Source: an uncultured Actinomycetes bacterium
GTDB taxonomy: Bacteria > Actinomycetota > Actinomycetes > Nanopelagicales > Nanopelagicaceae
Direction of reading: 5' to 3'
Assembly (NCBI GenBank): GCA_903852815.1
Contig: CAINRW010000024.1
Coordinates: 1-63,112, forward strand
DNA length: 63,112 nt
The translations under genes were made by a program, and so were the position numbers. Of this stretch, positions 15,975 to 24,961 are shown in pieces (the first letter of the stretch is position 1; every line of letters begins with the position of its first letter). Under the pieces are notes generated by a model. That model was not told the DNA's origin, made no database searches, and worked only from the letters and a program-made list of their open reading frames with translations.

Positions 15975-17327
15975 ATGACTACTCCAACACGCATCTATAA
16001 GCACTCAGGCGCTGGTACAGACTGGGCCGCGCTGGTTCTGGGCCTTGGGTTGGGCTTCACAATAGCTTTGGAGTTAACAACGGTACGCAAAAGTGACTTC
16101 ATATCTGTCTATGCCTCGATAGCTACTTTTTCTCGAATTTCTGCATTAGTAGGAACGTATCTGGCAATCGTAGGAATCTTTTTAGTAGCTCGAATCCCCT
16201 GGGTTGAAAAAGGTGTTGGTCATGATCGATTGGTTACCTGGCACCGCAATTTAGGTCCATGGTCTTTGTATGCAATTGGTGCACATGTTGCTTTTATTAT
16301 TTTATCTTTCGCAGGTCAAGATTCAATTCCTCTGTATAAAGAATTATGGCGAATGCTCAATACTTTCGACTGGATGTGGTTTGCTTTAGCAGGATTTATT
16401 CTGATGGTTTTAGCTGGAGTTACTTCATATAAAAAAGCACGGGCAAAGATGAGTTATGAAACGTGGTGGATTATTCACGTTTACACATACTTGGCAGTTG
16501 CTGCATCCTTTATGCACCAAGTTATTAATGGTCAGATGTTTATTGGTCACCCATTAAACCGTGCTTATTGGACCGCGTTATATATTTTCATGGCATTCTC
16601 AATTATTTATTGGCGCTTTGGTGTTCCACTGGTGCGATCTCTAAAGATTAATTTGCGAGTCGAGAAAGTTGTAGTTGAAGGCCCAGGAGTAATTTCAGTA
16701 ATCATGAAGGGCCGTAATCTGCACACATTAGGTGCACAAGGTGGTCAATTCTTCGGTTGGCGTTTTCTTACTCGCGGCCATTTCTTGATGTCACATCCTT
16801 ATTCACTTTCGGCAGCACCGACTGAACATTTGATGCGAATTACAGTCAAGGACTTAGGTGATCACTCACGTTCATTAGCATTTATTAAGCCTGGTACCCG
16901 TGTATTTGTTGAAGGTCCATACGGTGCCTTTACTGCAGGGCGAAGTACACGACCACATGTTGTTTTAGTTGGTGGCGGGGTTGGAATCACTCCGATTCGC
17001 GCAATCATGGAAGAACTAAGTGGCGGCGTGCAGATGGATGTTATTTTCCGAGCATCAAAAGAAGAAGATTTAGTTTTGAAAAAAGAACTTGATTACATGG
17101 CATTTAATAGCGGTGGGTCTATCCGTATTCATTACTTAGTGGGATCACGCAAGAAGCACCCAATGGATGTTTATGCAATGCGCCGACTAGTCCCACAGTT
17201 TGCAGATTCAGACGTTTACATCTGTGGACCAGAGCCATTGGTAAGTGCAGTTCGTGAAGCTTTTGAAAAGGCTGGTGGATCAAAGAATCGCTTCCATGAC
17301 GAGGCATTTGCTTTCCACCGCGAATAA
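15975..17327 (+). CDS. Ferric-reductase-like membrane flavocytochrome oxidoreductase
   Basis: 450 aa from ATG 15975; the listed 15894 start reads through the upstream terminator. The N-terminal half has about six membrane helices with histidines suited to two haems (WHRNLGPWSLYAIGAHVAFI and WWIIHVYTYLAVAASFMHQVI), as in the ferric-reductase-like transmembrane domain. The C-terminal half is a ferredoxin-NADP reductase module: HPYSLSAAP for FAD, FVEGPYGAF, VVLVGGGVGITPIRAIM for the NAD(P) pyrophosphate and VYICGPEPLV. It would carry electrons from cytoplasmic NAD(P)H across the membrane. The next two genes encode a flavinylated acceptor and its flavin transferase, so the acceptor is probably FMN rather than only iron. 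Confidence 0.88.
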   Translation: MTTPTRIYKHSGAGTDWAALVLGLGLGFTIALELTTVRKSDFISVYASIATFSRISALVGTYLAIVGIFLVARIPWVEKGVGHDRLVTWHRNLGPWSLYAIGAHVAFIILSFAGQDSIPLYKELWRMLNTFDWMWFALAGFILMVLAGVTSYKKARAKMSYETWWIIHVYTYLAVAASFMHQVINGQMFIGHPLNRAYWTALYIFMAFSIIYWRFGVPLVRSLKINLRVEKVVVEGPGVISVIMKGRNLHTLGAQGGQFFGWRFLTRGHFLMSHPYSLSAAPTEHLMRITVKDLGDHSRSLAFIKPGTRVFVEGPYGAFTAGRSTRPHVVLVGGGVGITPIRAIMEELSGGVQMDVIFRASKEEDLVLKKELDYMAFNSGGSIRIHYLVGSRKKHPMDVYAMRRLVPQFADSDVYICGPEPLVSAVREAFEKAGGSKNRFHDEAFAFHRE

Positions 17328-17391
17328 AACACGCAGGTGTATATGCGATTGCCTTAAGAATTTTCTCAGGGAGATGGCGTTTAGTAGGCAT

Positions 17392-17423
17392 TAAGACAAG
17401 CAAGATTGGTAAGACAAGCAAGA
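17392..17423 (+). repeat. Two 14-bp direct repeats before the FMN-binding gene
   Basis: TAAGACAAGCAAGA occurs at 17392 and 17410 with an 18-nt period, within the 124-nt gap before the FMN-binding gene. It could be a regulator site or a chance slippage duplication. Confidence 0.6.
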
Positions 17424-17451
17424 CGGATGTGACAAACGAGAGGTAGCGAAG

Positions 17452-18108
17452 ATGAAAAGAGCACTGTTAATAGCAGGCGGCACTTTAGGTGGACTCGGCG
17501 CAGTAATGGCAATTACACCGCCACAATTATCTTCAACTAACTCATTAGGCCTTATAGGAGCAGGTGCAATCGGGGCACCTGCCGTGACTGATACTTCAAC
17601 GGCTTCTGCTACACCTACTGCGTCGTCAACCAAAGCTGCAACCACAAAACCAGTAGCGACCAAGAAGGCAACACCAGCTGCAACGAAGAAGGCAACACCA
17701 GTGGCAAGTAAGAGTGCAACCGCGCAAGCTACTGCAACAGCCAGTGCCAGTGCATCGGCAACGCCGGCTGCGACTCCAACAAAAACAGCAACGCCTGTCG
17801 CAACTAAAACAACAGCACCTGTCGTTACGAAATCTACAAGTGGAACATTTGCTGGTCCAGCAATTTTCGTGAACTACGGAACAGTTCAAGTTCAAATTAC
17901 TGTAAATAATGGAAAGATCACTGATGCAAAGGCGCTTCAAGCACCTAACGGTCGCAGTCAGCGTTGGACAGATATGGCAGTTCCAACTTTGCGTCAGCAA
18001 ACATTGAGTGCACAATCAGCAAATATCCAAGGTGCATCAGGTGCTTCATACACTTCTTATGGTTGGTATAAATCTTTACAGGGGGCTCTCGCTAAAGCTG
18101 GTCTCTAA
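17452..18108 (+). CDS. Secreted FMN-binding domain protein with long Ala/Thr/Lys linker
   Basis: 218 aa, with SD GAGAGG upstream. Residues 1-20 form an N-terminal hydrophobic segment. Residues about 45-130 are a low-complexity linker of Ala/Thr/Lys/Pro (TKKATPAATKKATPVASK), long enough to cross the cell wall. Residues about 138-218 are an FMN_bind domain: VNYGTVQVQITVNNGKITDA and then IQGASGASYTSYGWYKSLQGAL, in which SGASYTS matches the ApbE flavinylation motif (the modified residue is the Thr or Ser near the end). It probably shuttles electrons on the outer face, taking them from the preceding reductase. apbE follows 21 nt downstream. Confidence 0.87.
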   Translation: MKRALLIAGGTLGGLGAVMAITPPQLSSTNSLGLIGAGAIGAPAVTDTSTASATPTASSTKAATTKPVATKKATPAATKKATPVASKSATAQATATASASASATPAATPTKTATPVATKTTAPVVTKSTSGTFAGPAIFVNYGTVQVQITVNNGKITDAKALQAPNGRSQRWTDMAVPTLRQQTLSAQSANIQGASGASYTSYGWYKSLQGALAKAGL

Positions 18109-18129
18109 AGTATTAGATAGGCTCTAGCA

Positions 18130-18900
18130 ATGAACCACGTACGCAGACAGTTTCCTGTTTGGGGAACCATCATTGACGTGGATTGTTCTTCTCAAGTAAT
18201 TGATTCAAACCAGTTAAACAACGCAGTACAAGACATCCGAGATTTTTGTGTAACAGCTGATGAGGATTTTTCAACCTACATTGATTCGTCTTGGGTCACT
18301 CGATTACGCCGAGGAAAAGTAGAGATTCACGATTGTCCCAAAAACATTCAAGCGGTTTGGAACCTTTGCGAACAGGCAAAATACTTAAGTGACGACGCTT
18401 TCGATCCTTGGGCCGTGGAGGGTGGTTTCGATCCTTCTGGATTAGTAAAAGGTTGGGCAGCAGATATTTGCGCCGACATGTTGGTCTCTGCTGGCGCGCA
18501 GCATGTACAAATTAATGCCGCCGGTGATTTAGCATTGCGCGGCGGATATTTTGATTCTGCAGATGGCGTGATTAAGCCTTGGAAAATCGGGGTCGTTAAT
18601 CCAGATAACAAGCAAGAAATATTACAAACTTTTGAAATTACTGATGGCGCGATTGCAACATCAGGGACATACGAACGCGGTGCGCACATCACCGACCCAT
18701 ATACGGGCATGATTGCCATCGGTGCAAAATCTGCAACTGTTGTTGGGCCAGATGGGTGGCTGTGTGATGCTTTGGCAACAGGATTAATGGTTGCTGGTCA
18801 GGATGCAGCAAAGTGGTTTGGCCAGGAAGAGTTAGCCGACTATAAAGTTTGGGTGATTGATCGACATGAAAATAATGCATGGAGTATTGGTGACGAGTGA
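18130..18900 (+). CDS. apbE: FAD:protein FMN transferase
   Basis: 256 aa. ApbE signatures: VEGGFDPSGLVKGWAAD, VQINAAGDLALRGG, GAIATSGTYERGAHITDP for FAD and Mg binding, and CDALATGLMVAG. The enzyme transfers FMN from FAD to Ser/Thr of FMN_bind proteins; the adjacent FMN-binding protein is the obvious substrate. No signal peptide is evident at the N-terminus (MNHVRRQFPVWGT), so it may act in the cytoplasm or be exported by a weak signal; that is unsettled. The gene overlaps the next one by four bases (GTGA), implying translational coupling. Confidence 0.9.
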   Translation: MNHVRRQFPVWGTIIDVDCSSQVIDSNQLNNAVQDIRDFCVTADEDFSTYIDSSWVTRLRRGKVEIHDCPKNIQAVWNLCEQAKYLSDDAFDPWAVEGGFDPSGLVKGWAADICADMLVSAGAQHVQINAAGDLALRGGYFDSADGVIKPWKIGVVNPDNKQEILQTFEITDGAIATSGTYERGAHITDPYTGMIAIGAKSATVVGPDGWLCDALATGLMVAGQDAAKWFGQEELADYKVWVIDRHENNAWSIGDE

Positions 18901-21557
18901 CAAATAAAAAATTGAAAGTGAATCGACGTCTTGCCTATGCATTTACCGCGCTCTTTGCTTTTATTTCGATAGGTCTCACACCTGCGTACGCACTTGATGA
19001 ACGAACTATCGATGTTGTTTCAGTTACTTGGAAAGGTGCAGCAGCTCTTCCGACCACGGTTAGCGATATTGCTACAGCAATCAATACAAATGTAAATGCA
19101 CGATGGAAGTCTTATACAACTTTAGTTGGAGCACCAACTGATCGAACAATTTCTTTTATCTCCGGAAATGTCATAACCGAACCCATAACCGTAGCGGCAC
19201 AGATGCCTTGTTCTGGAACTGGTGCAAGTGTTTTTATGGGTGATGTTCGCGTTGAGGCATACAAGCGATTGGGTATCTCCGATTCGAGTAAGCGATATTT
19301 AGTTATCGCAGTTCCTCGATCTGGTTGTGCGTGGTCAGGTCGCGCACCGTTGGGAGAAGCAACTTCTACTAGTGGCACGATAGTTTTACATGAACCTGAC
19401 ACGGACGCGGCATTTGTAATTGCTCACGAACTTGGTCACACATTTGGTTTAGGCCATACAAATTTTCTCAGCTGTACGTCAGGTGCAAAAGATGGCCCAT
19501 GGGGCGATGACTGCAGTGCAGTCGAATATGGTGGAGTAGTTGACGTCATGGGCAACCAAGATACAAACTCAACATTTAATACGTATCACCAATGGCGCAT
19601 GGGTTATCTTGATGATTCCCAAGTTAAACAAGTGTGGCAAAGTGAAACGCTAACTTTATCTCCCAGTGATTTTGCAACTGGTTTAAAGGCAATCTATCTG
19701 CGAGATGGAAACTCGGCATACTGGATTGAATATCGCAGATCTAATCCATTAGTTTCATATCGAGAAGGTCTTGTTGTTTTTCGATTAGACCCACCCCCAA
19801 TAACAAACGTTGTGTCCCCAAATCCTGAAGATGCGTTAGCAAATGAATTTAGTGATGCTTTAGGTACCGATGTGTGGATGCTCAATATGGATAACTATCG
19901 TTACTCATTTTCACGTGGTTCGGGTTCAATGACTACCAAGAATGCTGCAACATATTCAGGAAAAACTTCAATCAGCGCAACAACTTCACCTACAGGTGCT
20001 GTCGTAACAATTACGCGAACACCAGATGCCACACCGCCACCAACACCAGAGCTTCTAAATATCAACGAGTGGCGCTATCCAAGCATCGAAATTGTGAATC
20101 CCGAGCAAGATGCAGACACAGTCATTACGGGCTATGAAGGCTCGTTCGATGGAGTCATCAAAACCCTTGAAGGATCAGCGCCTGAAAATTGGTATCCAAC
20201 TGTGCTCAATCCTTTTACGGTTCCAAAAGTTTTACATGTTCGCGATTTACCTGAAGGCAGCTATACATTTGCGCTTCGAGCAATAGATTTAGCAGGAAAT
20301 AAAAGCGAATGGTCAAAGCCAGTAAAAGTTGTCATCGATCGTGGACATCCAACCGTTACACCAGATTTCTCGCTCTCTTCAATTAATGCAAACCAAGTAA
20401 CTCTGGCATGGAACGGAGCGAAAGATTCGGGCAGCGGCCTGTGTCAGACAAATTTAGTAAATCAAGAGGGTCTAGTGTTTCAAAGTAGTAGTGAAAATAC
20501 TTCACCTCATTTTATAAATACTGTCGGAAATACTTTGAATACTTTTGCTCAGGTATTTGATTGCACCGGCAATGGAGTTACGGGCGAACTTTCTTTGGTC
20601 GATAAAATCATCCCGGCTAATACTCTGACTAAAACAGGCAAGTGGATTGCGGCAGCTTCTTCTTATGGAGCGGGTGCAATCAAGTGCACAGGAAAATGCA
20701 CCGCAAGCTTTATTACTAAGGGAAAATTTGATGTCCTTGTCGGCGCAGGGGCGAGCACAATTAAATCGGGAAAGAAAACGTTGGCAACAGTTCCCCTTTC
20801 TAAGTCAACGAAAATTCGAATTGGTGCGGCAATAGATTTAGGCAGTTCAAATAAGACTGTGCAGATTTCAGGCTCAAATTTCGTTGTTGTAGGCGTTCAT
20901 ACGGTTAGTGCCGCCTTTAATAATCAGAAAGATCTGGACCGCATTCCTGCTCCAAATGATTCATCACTCAATGATGATGCCCAGCTCATTCTTTCTAAAT
21001 ATGGCTTTAATCCCGGCGACTTTAGCCAAGAGTGGAGCGTTCTTCCGATGGGTGGAGGAACGACAACTAACGATGCGACTCTGGATCTATGTAACGCAGA
21101 GTATCCATCTGAAAAAAATAGAGTAGAACGCCGTCAAGTAGTGGTAACCAGAACGGGTTCCCCATATTCATTTCTCTCTTCAGAAGTCGTGCGGTACTCA
21201 TCAGAAACTGCTGCTGCCGGAGCTTTGAAAGAGTTACTTTCAACAATTGAAACTTGTAAAACTGAAGGTGGATATAAGGACAGTACTGGCGCATTGGTCC
21301 CCTACACGTTTACCGAGATTACGAATATTCCAAATGGAGTCGCACCGTATGATTCTCGATTATTTGTTCGAGCCACAATTAATTTTGGAAGTCGAGTAAG
21401 CCAATTACTTGGTTTTTATCAATACGACGGTGCGCTTTATACAGGTCTATATGTAATGCGGGATTCTGATGTTGCATATACCGATGCCGAAGTTTCGACA
21501 TGGATGCAGGTCGCTGTAACTATGGCAACTCGCCTTAAGAAACAATCACTGTTTTAG
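18897..21557 (+). CDS. Secreted M11-like zinc metalloprotease, multidomain
   Basis: 886 aa, GTG start overlapping the apbE stop. The signal peptide ends near TPAYA. The catalytic domain spans about residues 35-350, with AHELGHTFGLGH giving the full HExxHxxGxxH zinc site, then VDVMGNQ and STFNTYHQWRMGYL, which fit the gametolysin (M11) pattern with its Met-turn. After a Pro-rich link, residues about 380-480 form a fibronectin-like fold (EGSYTFALRAIDLAGNKSEW) and about 490-570 another. The last 190 residues (from about PAPNDSSLNDDAQLILSKYG) resemble extracellular PknH_C-like sensor domains with paired cysteines. The protease assignment is firm; the substrate is unknown. Confidence 0.83.
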   Translation: MTNKKLKVNRRLAYAFTALFAFISIGLTPAYALDERTIDVVSVTWKGAAALPTTVSDIATAINTNVNARWKSYTTLVGAPTDRTISFISGNVITEPITVAAQMPCSGTGASVFMGDVRVEAYKRLGISDSSKRYLVIAVPRSGCAWSGRAPLGEATSTSGTIVLHEPDTDAAFVIAHELGHTFGLGHTNFLSCTSGAKDGPWGDDCSAVEYGGVVDVMGNQDTNSTFNTYHQWRMGYLDDSQVKQVWQSETLTLSPSDFATGLKAIYLRDGNSAYWIEYRRSNPLVSYREGLVVFRLDPPPITNVVSPNPEDALANEFSDALGTDVWMLNMDNYRYSFSRGSGSMTTKNAATYSGKTSISATTSPTGAVVTITRTPDATPPPTPELLNINEWRYPSIEIVNPEQDADTVITGYEGSFDGVIKTLEGSAPENWYPTVLNPFTVPKVLHVRDLPEGSYTFALRAIDLAGNKSEWSKPVKVVIDRGHPTVTPDFSLSSINANQVTLAWNGAKDSGSGLCQTNLVNQEGLVFQSSSENTSPHFINTVGNTLNTFAQVFDCTGNGVTGELSLVDKIIPANTLTKTGKWIAAASSYGAGAIKCTGKCTASFITKGKFDVLVGAGASTIKSGKKTLATVPLSKSTKIRIGAAIDLGSSNKTVQISGSNFVVVGVHTVSAAFNNQKDLDRIPAPNDSSLNDDAQLILSKYGFNPGDFSQEWSVLPMGGGTTTNDATLDLCNAEYPSEKNRVERRQVVVTRTGSPYSFLSSEVVRYSSETAAAGALKELLSTIETCKTEGGYKDSTGALVPYTFTEITNIPNGVAPYDSRLFVRATINFGSRVSQLLGFYQYDGALYTGLYVMRDSDVAYTDAEVSTWMQVAVTMATRLKKQSLF

Positions 21558-21580
21558 TTCTCTAGAATTTAGTTTCTTGT

Positions 21581-21603
21581 AACTCCGCGAAAACCGCGAA
21601 GTT
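21581..21603 (+). terminator. Possible weak terminator after the metalloprotease
   Basis: Nine-base stem with one mismatch, AACTcCGCG/CGCGaAGTT, loop AAAAC, followed by only TGATTCT. It lies 24 nt past the stop. Without a strong T-run it could also act in mRNA stabilisation. Confidence 0.4.
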
Positions 21604-21623
21604 TGATTCTCATGAAATTCCAA

Positions 21624-21776
21624 TTAGATCTCGCGACGAGTGAATGTGATTTTGTCCTTCTCTGGAACTTCAAGGGAAGCCAAAGTATCTATAACGAAAT
21701 TAACTGGCAAATCTGGATTGTCGATGCAGGCTCTTCCAACTTTCGCCCAGAACCCAAATCTGACTGGCATGCTCAT
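21624..21776 (-). CDS. Candidate 50-aa small protein
   Basis: A minus-strand ORF missed by the track (under 60 aa), in an otherwise unexplained gap: MSMPVRFGFWAKVGRACIDN… ending DKITFTRREI. Its composition is protein-like (charged, aromatic and NPDLPVNF turns) and codon use is ordinary for the window. No clear SD precedes the first ATG; the second Met two codons later is an alternative. It would lie downstream of the aldo/keto reductase on the same strand. No family is recognised. Confidence 0.4.
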   Translation of the reverse strand: MSMPVRFGFWAKVGRACIDNPDLPVNFVIDTLASLEVPEKDKITFTRREI

Positions 21777-21840
21777 AAGAGTAATTTACTACATTTGTAG
21801 CAAAGCCATACCCACTTACATTGTGGAGAAGTGGTTGGAC

Positions 21841-22767
21841 CTAAGAAATCGTTGTGAGCAGATCTACTTCCTCATTAGTCAGATCAACAACCTGAATAAT
21901 TTCATTTAGTTGAGCAACCGTACGTGCCGATGCGATTGGGGCACTGACTGTTGGTTGTGCACGTAACCACGCCAAAGCAATTGCAGATAACGATGCATTG
22001 TGCGCTTTCGCAATTCCATCCATCGCTGCCAGGATTGCAAAATTCTTATCCGTTGCATGCTCTAGCGCACCTTGTGCACGCAAGGAGTCCACATCGGTTA
22101 CCCCTGGGCGATATTTTCCAGAGAGAAATCCGCGAGCGATTCCATAGAAAGGAATATTTGAAAGACCAAGTTCGGCAACGGCTTGTGACATCTCGCCCTC
22201 ATACTCAGTGCGATTAACTAAGTTATATAAATCCTGAACTGCAACGTAGGCAGGCAGATTATTGTCTTCGCTAAATTTAATAGATTCACGGAGACGGGCT
22301 GGCGTAAAATTTGAAGCCGCGATGTAGCGAACTTTGCCTTGCGCAATTAACTGTGCATAAGCACCTAAAGTTTCTTCTAGTGATACGTTCAAGTCATCTT
22401 CATGGCTGTAATACAAATCGATGTAATCGCTTTGTAGACGATCAAGTGATTCTTCACATGCCGCAAAAATATTCTTAGCTGATAATCCGGGGCGACGATC
22501 CATTTTAGAAACTTTCGTCGCAATCACCATGGACTCACGGTTACCTCGTGATGCCATCCAAGAACCGATGATGGTTTCAGATTCACCACCAACATGGCCA
22601 TCTACCCACTGGTTATACATATCGGCGGTATCTATGAAATTGCCACCTTGATCAAAATAGGCGTTCATTACCGCGTGGGACTGCGCTTCATCAGCGTTGC
22701 TTCCAAAAATATTGCTACCGAGACATAATGGGTGAACGACAAGGTCAGTTTCTGGAATGGTGATCAT
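21841..22767 (-). CDS. Aldo/keto reductase
   Basis: 308 aa from ATG 22767; the listed 22773 start is a TTG two codons upstream. It has the TIM-barrel AKR pattern: LCLGSNIFG, GGNFIDTADMYNQW with the catalytic Asp and Tyr, VIATKVSK with the Lys, and IDLYYSHEDD with the His. KVRYIAASNFTPARLRES and IALAWLRAQP are typical of the AKR11-14-like branch. It reduces or oxidises carbonyl compounds with NADP(H); the substrate is undefined. It is divergent from the sugar-kinase operon, with starts only 27 nt apart, so the two may share regulation and substrate. Confidence 0.92.
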   Translation of the reverse strand: MITIPETDLVVHPLCLGSNIFGSNADEAQSHAVMNAYFDQGGNFIDTADMYNQWVDGHVGGESETIIGSWMASRGNRESMVIATKVSKMDRRPGLSAKNIFAACEESLDRLQSDYIDLYYSHEDDLNVSLEETLGAYAQLIAQGKVRYIAASNFTPARLRESIKFSEDNNLPAYVAVQDLYNLVNRTEYEGEMSQAVAELGLSNIPFYGIARGFLSGKYRPGVTDVDSLRAQGALEHATDKNFAILAAMDGIAKAHNASLSAIALAWLRAQPTVSAPIASARTVAQLNEIIQVVDLTNEEVDLLTTIS

Positions 22768-22794
22768 GCGCAAATATTAAGGCACAATTACGCC

Positions 22795-23286
22795 ATGGTT
22801 GAAACGACAGGTGGATTTACAAGTGCGGGTTTGGCGCTAGAAGCCAAAACGTTAGAGCTGCCATCACTGTCGCACAAAGAAGCAATTGAAATCGGTGAGA
22901 TTGCCTTGGATTTGGGTTTCGATCGCAATGTTGCAATTGCCGTTGAAGTTCGTTTGAAAGATTGGACAGTTTTTCATGCATCGCTGCCCGGAACGTCAGC
23001 AGATAATGATGCATGGATTGCACGTAAAGCCCGCGTTGTTTTGGCAACTGGAAACTCAACAATGTTTGAAAGAGTTTTAGCCGAAGAGCAGGGAATAGAT
23101 TGGTATGCAACACATGGGTTACCAGAAGAAACGCATGCGATACATGGCGGCGGATTACCGCTCAATGTTGCCGGTTTCGGTTGCATGGGCGTCTTACTTA
23201 TAAGTGGGTTGCCCCAAGTACAAGATCACTTATTAGGAGTAGAAGTTTTAACCGAATTCCTTGCGCGCAAAGGAGAACTGCCATGA
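22795..23286 (+). CDS. UPF0303 / GlcG-HbpS-like family protein
   Basis: 163 aa from ATG 22795; the upstream listed start overlaps the divergent reductase. Family pattern: VAIAVEVRLKDWTVFHASLPGTSADNDAWIARKARVV and IHGGGLPLNVAGFGCMGVLLISGLPQ, matching the UPF0303 (DUF336-related, 'haem-degrading domain') group. Biochemical function in this branch is not established. It is the first gene of a five-gene operon and overlaps the PfkB kinase by four bases (ATGA), which suggests a role in the same sugar pathway. Confidence 0.82.
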   Translation: MVETTGGFTSAGLALEAKTLELPSLSHKEAIEIGEIALDLGFDRNVAIAVEVRLKDWTVFHASLPGTSADNDAWIARKARVVLATGNSTMFERVLAEEQGIDWYATHGLPEETHAIHGGGLPLNVAGFGCMGVLLISGLPQVQDHLLGVEVLTEFLARKGELP

Positions 23287-24185
23287 GTATCTGGGTTTGC
23301 GGAGAAGTTTTGATTGATATTTTGCCAACCGGCCCGGTTGTGGGCGGCGGTCCAGCCAATACAGCCAAGGCTTTAGCACGTTTAGGTTACGACGTAGATT
23401 TTATTGATGGAATCTCAAGTGATGAATTTGGTGCGAGTGCAAGAAAAGAATTACTGCGCGACGGAGTGGGTTTAGAACTATCACTTGCCAGCGAGAAGCC
23501 AACGTGCACCGCAACCGTTACTTTGGATTCCAAGGGGAGTGCGAGTTACGAATTCTTAATAGATGGCACAGCAACTTTTGATTTTAACGCTTCTTGGTTG
23601 CCAGATCCCGAACGATTAAAACCTTCAGTTCTGCACATTGGAACTTTAGTAACAATTATCGAACCAGGAGCAAGCGTTCTATTTGATTGGACAGTAAACG
23701 TTGGAGAATTTGCGCCAATAGTTTTTGATCCAAACATTCGCCCATCAGTTATGGGTGATCGCGAAAAATACGCAGCCGCAGTAGAAAAATGGGTTGGGAT
23801 TTCAGCTGTAGTTAAAGTAAGTGACGATGATATTAATTGGCTGTATCCAAGCGAATCTCTGGACGCAGTAGCCAATCGTTGGATTGCTAACGGCGTACGT
23901 TGTGTAGTTGTTACACGAGGTGCACACGGGCTTATTGGCTTTACTGAAAACGGTATGGAAGAAGTTGATGGAGCCAAAGTTGTAGTTGTTGACACTGTCG
24001 GTGCTGGAGATACTGTTGGTGCAATCGTTGTTGAAGGAATAATCAAGCATTCAGTTCAAGGATTACAGGGACATGTCTTAAACGAGGTTTTACACAAAGC
24101 AGCGATTGCTGCAGGAATTACTTGTTCACGTGCAGGCGCTCAGCCTCCACGCACGCACGAATTACTAGAAGCGATGGAAAAATAA
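23283..24185 (+). CDS. PfkB-family carbohydrate kinase
   Basis: 300 aa from ATG 23283; the longer listed frame belongs to the overlap with the previous gene. N-terminal WVCGEVLIDILPTG and VGGGPANTAKALARLGYDVDFI are the PfkB substrate lid and motif 1. C-terminal DTVGAGDTVGAIVVEGII is motif 2, with the catalytic Asp and anion hole; Val replaces the usual Phe after GAGD. It phosphorylates a ketose or keto-sugar (fructokinase or KDG kinase are possibilities). It is translationally coupled to the genes on both sides: ATGA before, TAATG after. Confidence 0.9.
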   Translation: MSIWVCGEVLIDILPTGPVVGGGPANTAKALARLGYDVDFIDGISSDEFGASARKELLRDGVGLELSLASEKPTCTATVTLDSKGSASYEFLIDGTATFDFNASWLPDPERLKPSVLHIGTLVTIIEPGASVLFDWTVNVGEFAPIVFDPNIRPSVMGDREKYAAAVEKWVGISAVVKVSDDDINWLYPSESLDAVANRWIANGVRCVVVTRGAHGLIGFTENGMEEVDGAKVVVVDTVGAGDTVGAIVVEGIIKHSVQGLQGHVLNEVLHKAAIAAGITCSRAGAQPPRTHELLEAMEK

Positions 24186-24952
24186 TGCAATTTATTGATG
24201 ATGCTGAATTTCAAATTGCAATAGACGATGACAATGGTGCTCGCATTACTTCACTGAAGTGGCGAGATAATGAGTTCGCAGTTCCATTTCGTGGTCAAGT
24301 ACATACATCTGGTTGGTATGCCATGGCACCATGGGCAGGTCGTATCAATGAAGGCCTCATTAAAGATTCCGCAGGTCAAGAGTTTCAACTACCAGCAACT
24401 ATTGATCCGCCACATGCATTGCATGGTTTTGGTCTAATTTCATCGTGGCAAGAAATCGGTCCTGGCAGATCACTTCTGCATTTGCCAGCTCCTTATAACG
24501 GTGCAACTGTCGAGCAATCCATCGAAGTGCTTGATGATGCAATTCGTTGGTCGCTCGAATACGAACCAAACGGTTGCGAATTACCAGCTTGGATGGGTTT
24601 TCATCCATGGTTTGCCCGAGACCTTGATCGTGGAGGCAGTGCCGAAGTTGAATTTTCTGCGACAGAGATGTTGATTCGAGGAAGTGATGGAATTCCAACA
24701 GGCAAGCGAAGTGCGCCGACTCATCAACCTTGGGACGATGCATTTACTGGAATTAAAGGAACACCTGCGGTTGTTTGGGAGGATTTTGCCCGCATTTCAA
24801 TTGAATGCGATGCACCGTGGTGGGTTGTGTTCACTGAAGATCCAGAAGGTGTTTGTATTGAGCCACAAACCGCGCCGCCAGATGCACAAAATTTAGGAAT
24901 TAGTGGGGAGAACTACATTGAAGCTCTCTTTGTTTTCGAATCTCTTGAATAA
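24185..24952 (+). CDS. Aldose 1-epimerase family protein
   Basis: 255 aa from ATG 24185, sharing one base with the kinase stop. Mutarotase fold markers: MAPWAGRINEG (substrate Arg-Asn region), DPPHALHGFG with the catalytic His, WMGFHPWFARDL with the second His, and CIEPQTAPPDAQN with the catalytic Glu. It interconverts sugar anomers. Together with the PfkB kinase it indicates uptake and catabolism of a free hexose or related sugar. Confidence 0.9.
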   Translation: MQFIDDAEFQIAIDDDNGARITSLKWRDNEFAVPFRGQVHTSGWYAMAPWAGRINEGLIKDSAGQEFQLPATIDPPHALHGFGLISSWQEIGPGRSLLHLPAPYNGATVEQSIEVLDDAIRWSLEYEPNGCELPAWMGFHPWFARDLDRGGSAEVEFSATEMLIRGSDGIPTGKRSAPTHQPWDDAFTGIKGTPAVVWEDFARISIECDAPWWVVFTEDPEGVCIEPQTAPPDAQNLGISGENYIEALFVFESLE

Positions 24953-24961
24953 GATTGCATA

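Noticed and set aside
21640-21909. 89-aa plus-strand ORF in the gap after the metalloprotease
   Set aside because: It runs into the antisense of the aldo/keto reductase and has no ribosome site; the minus-strand 50-aa frame has a more protein-like composition.
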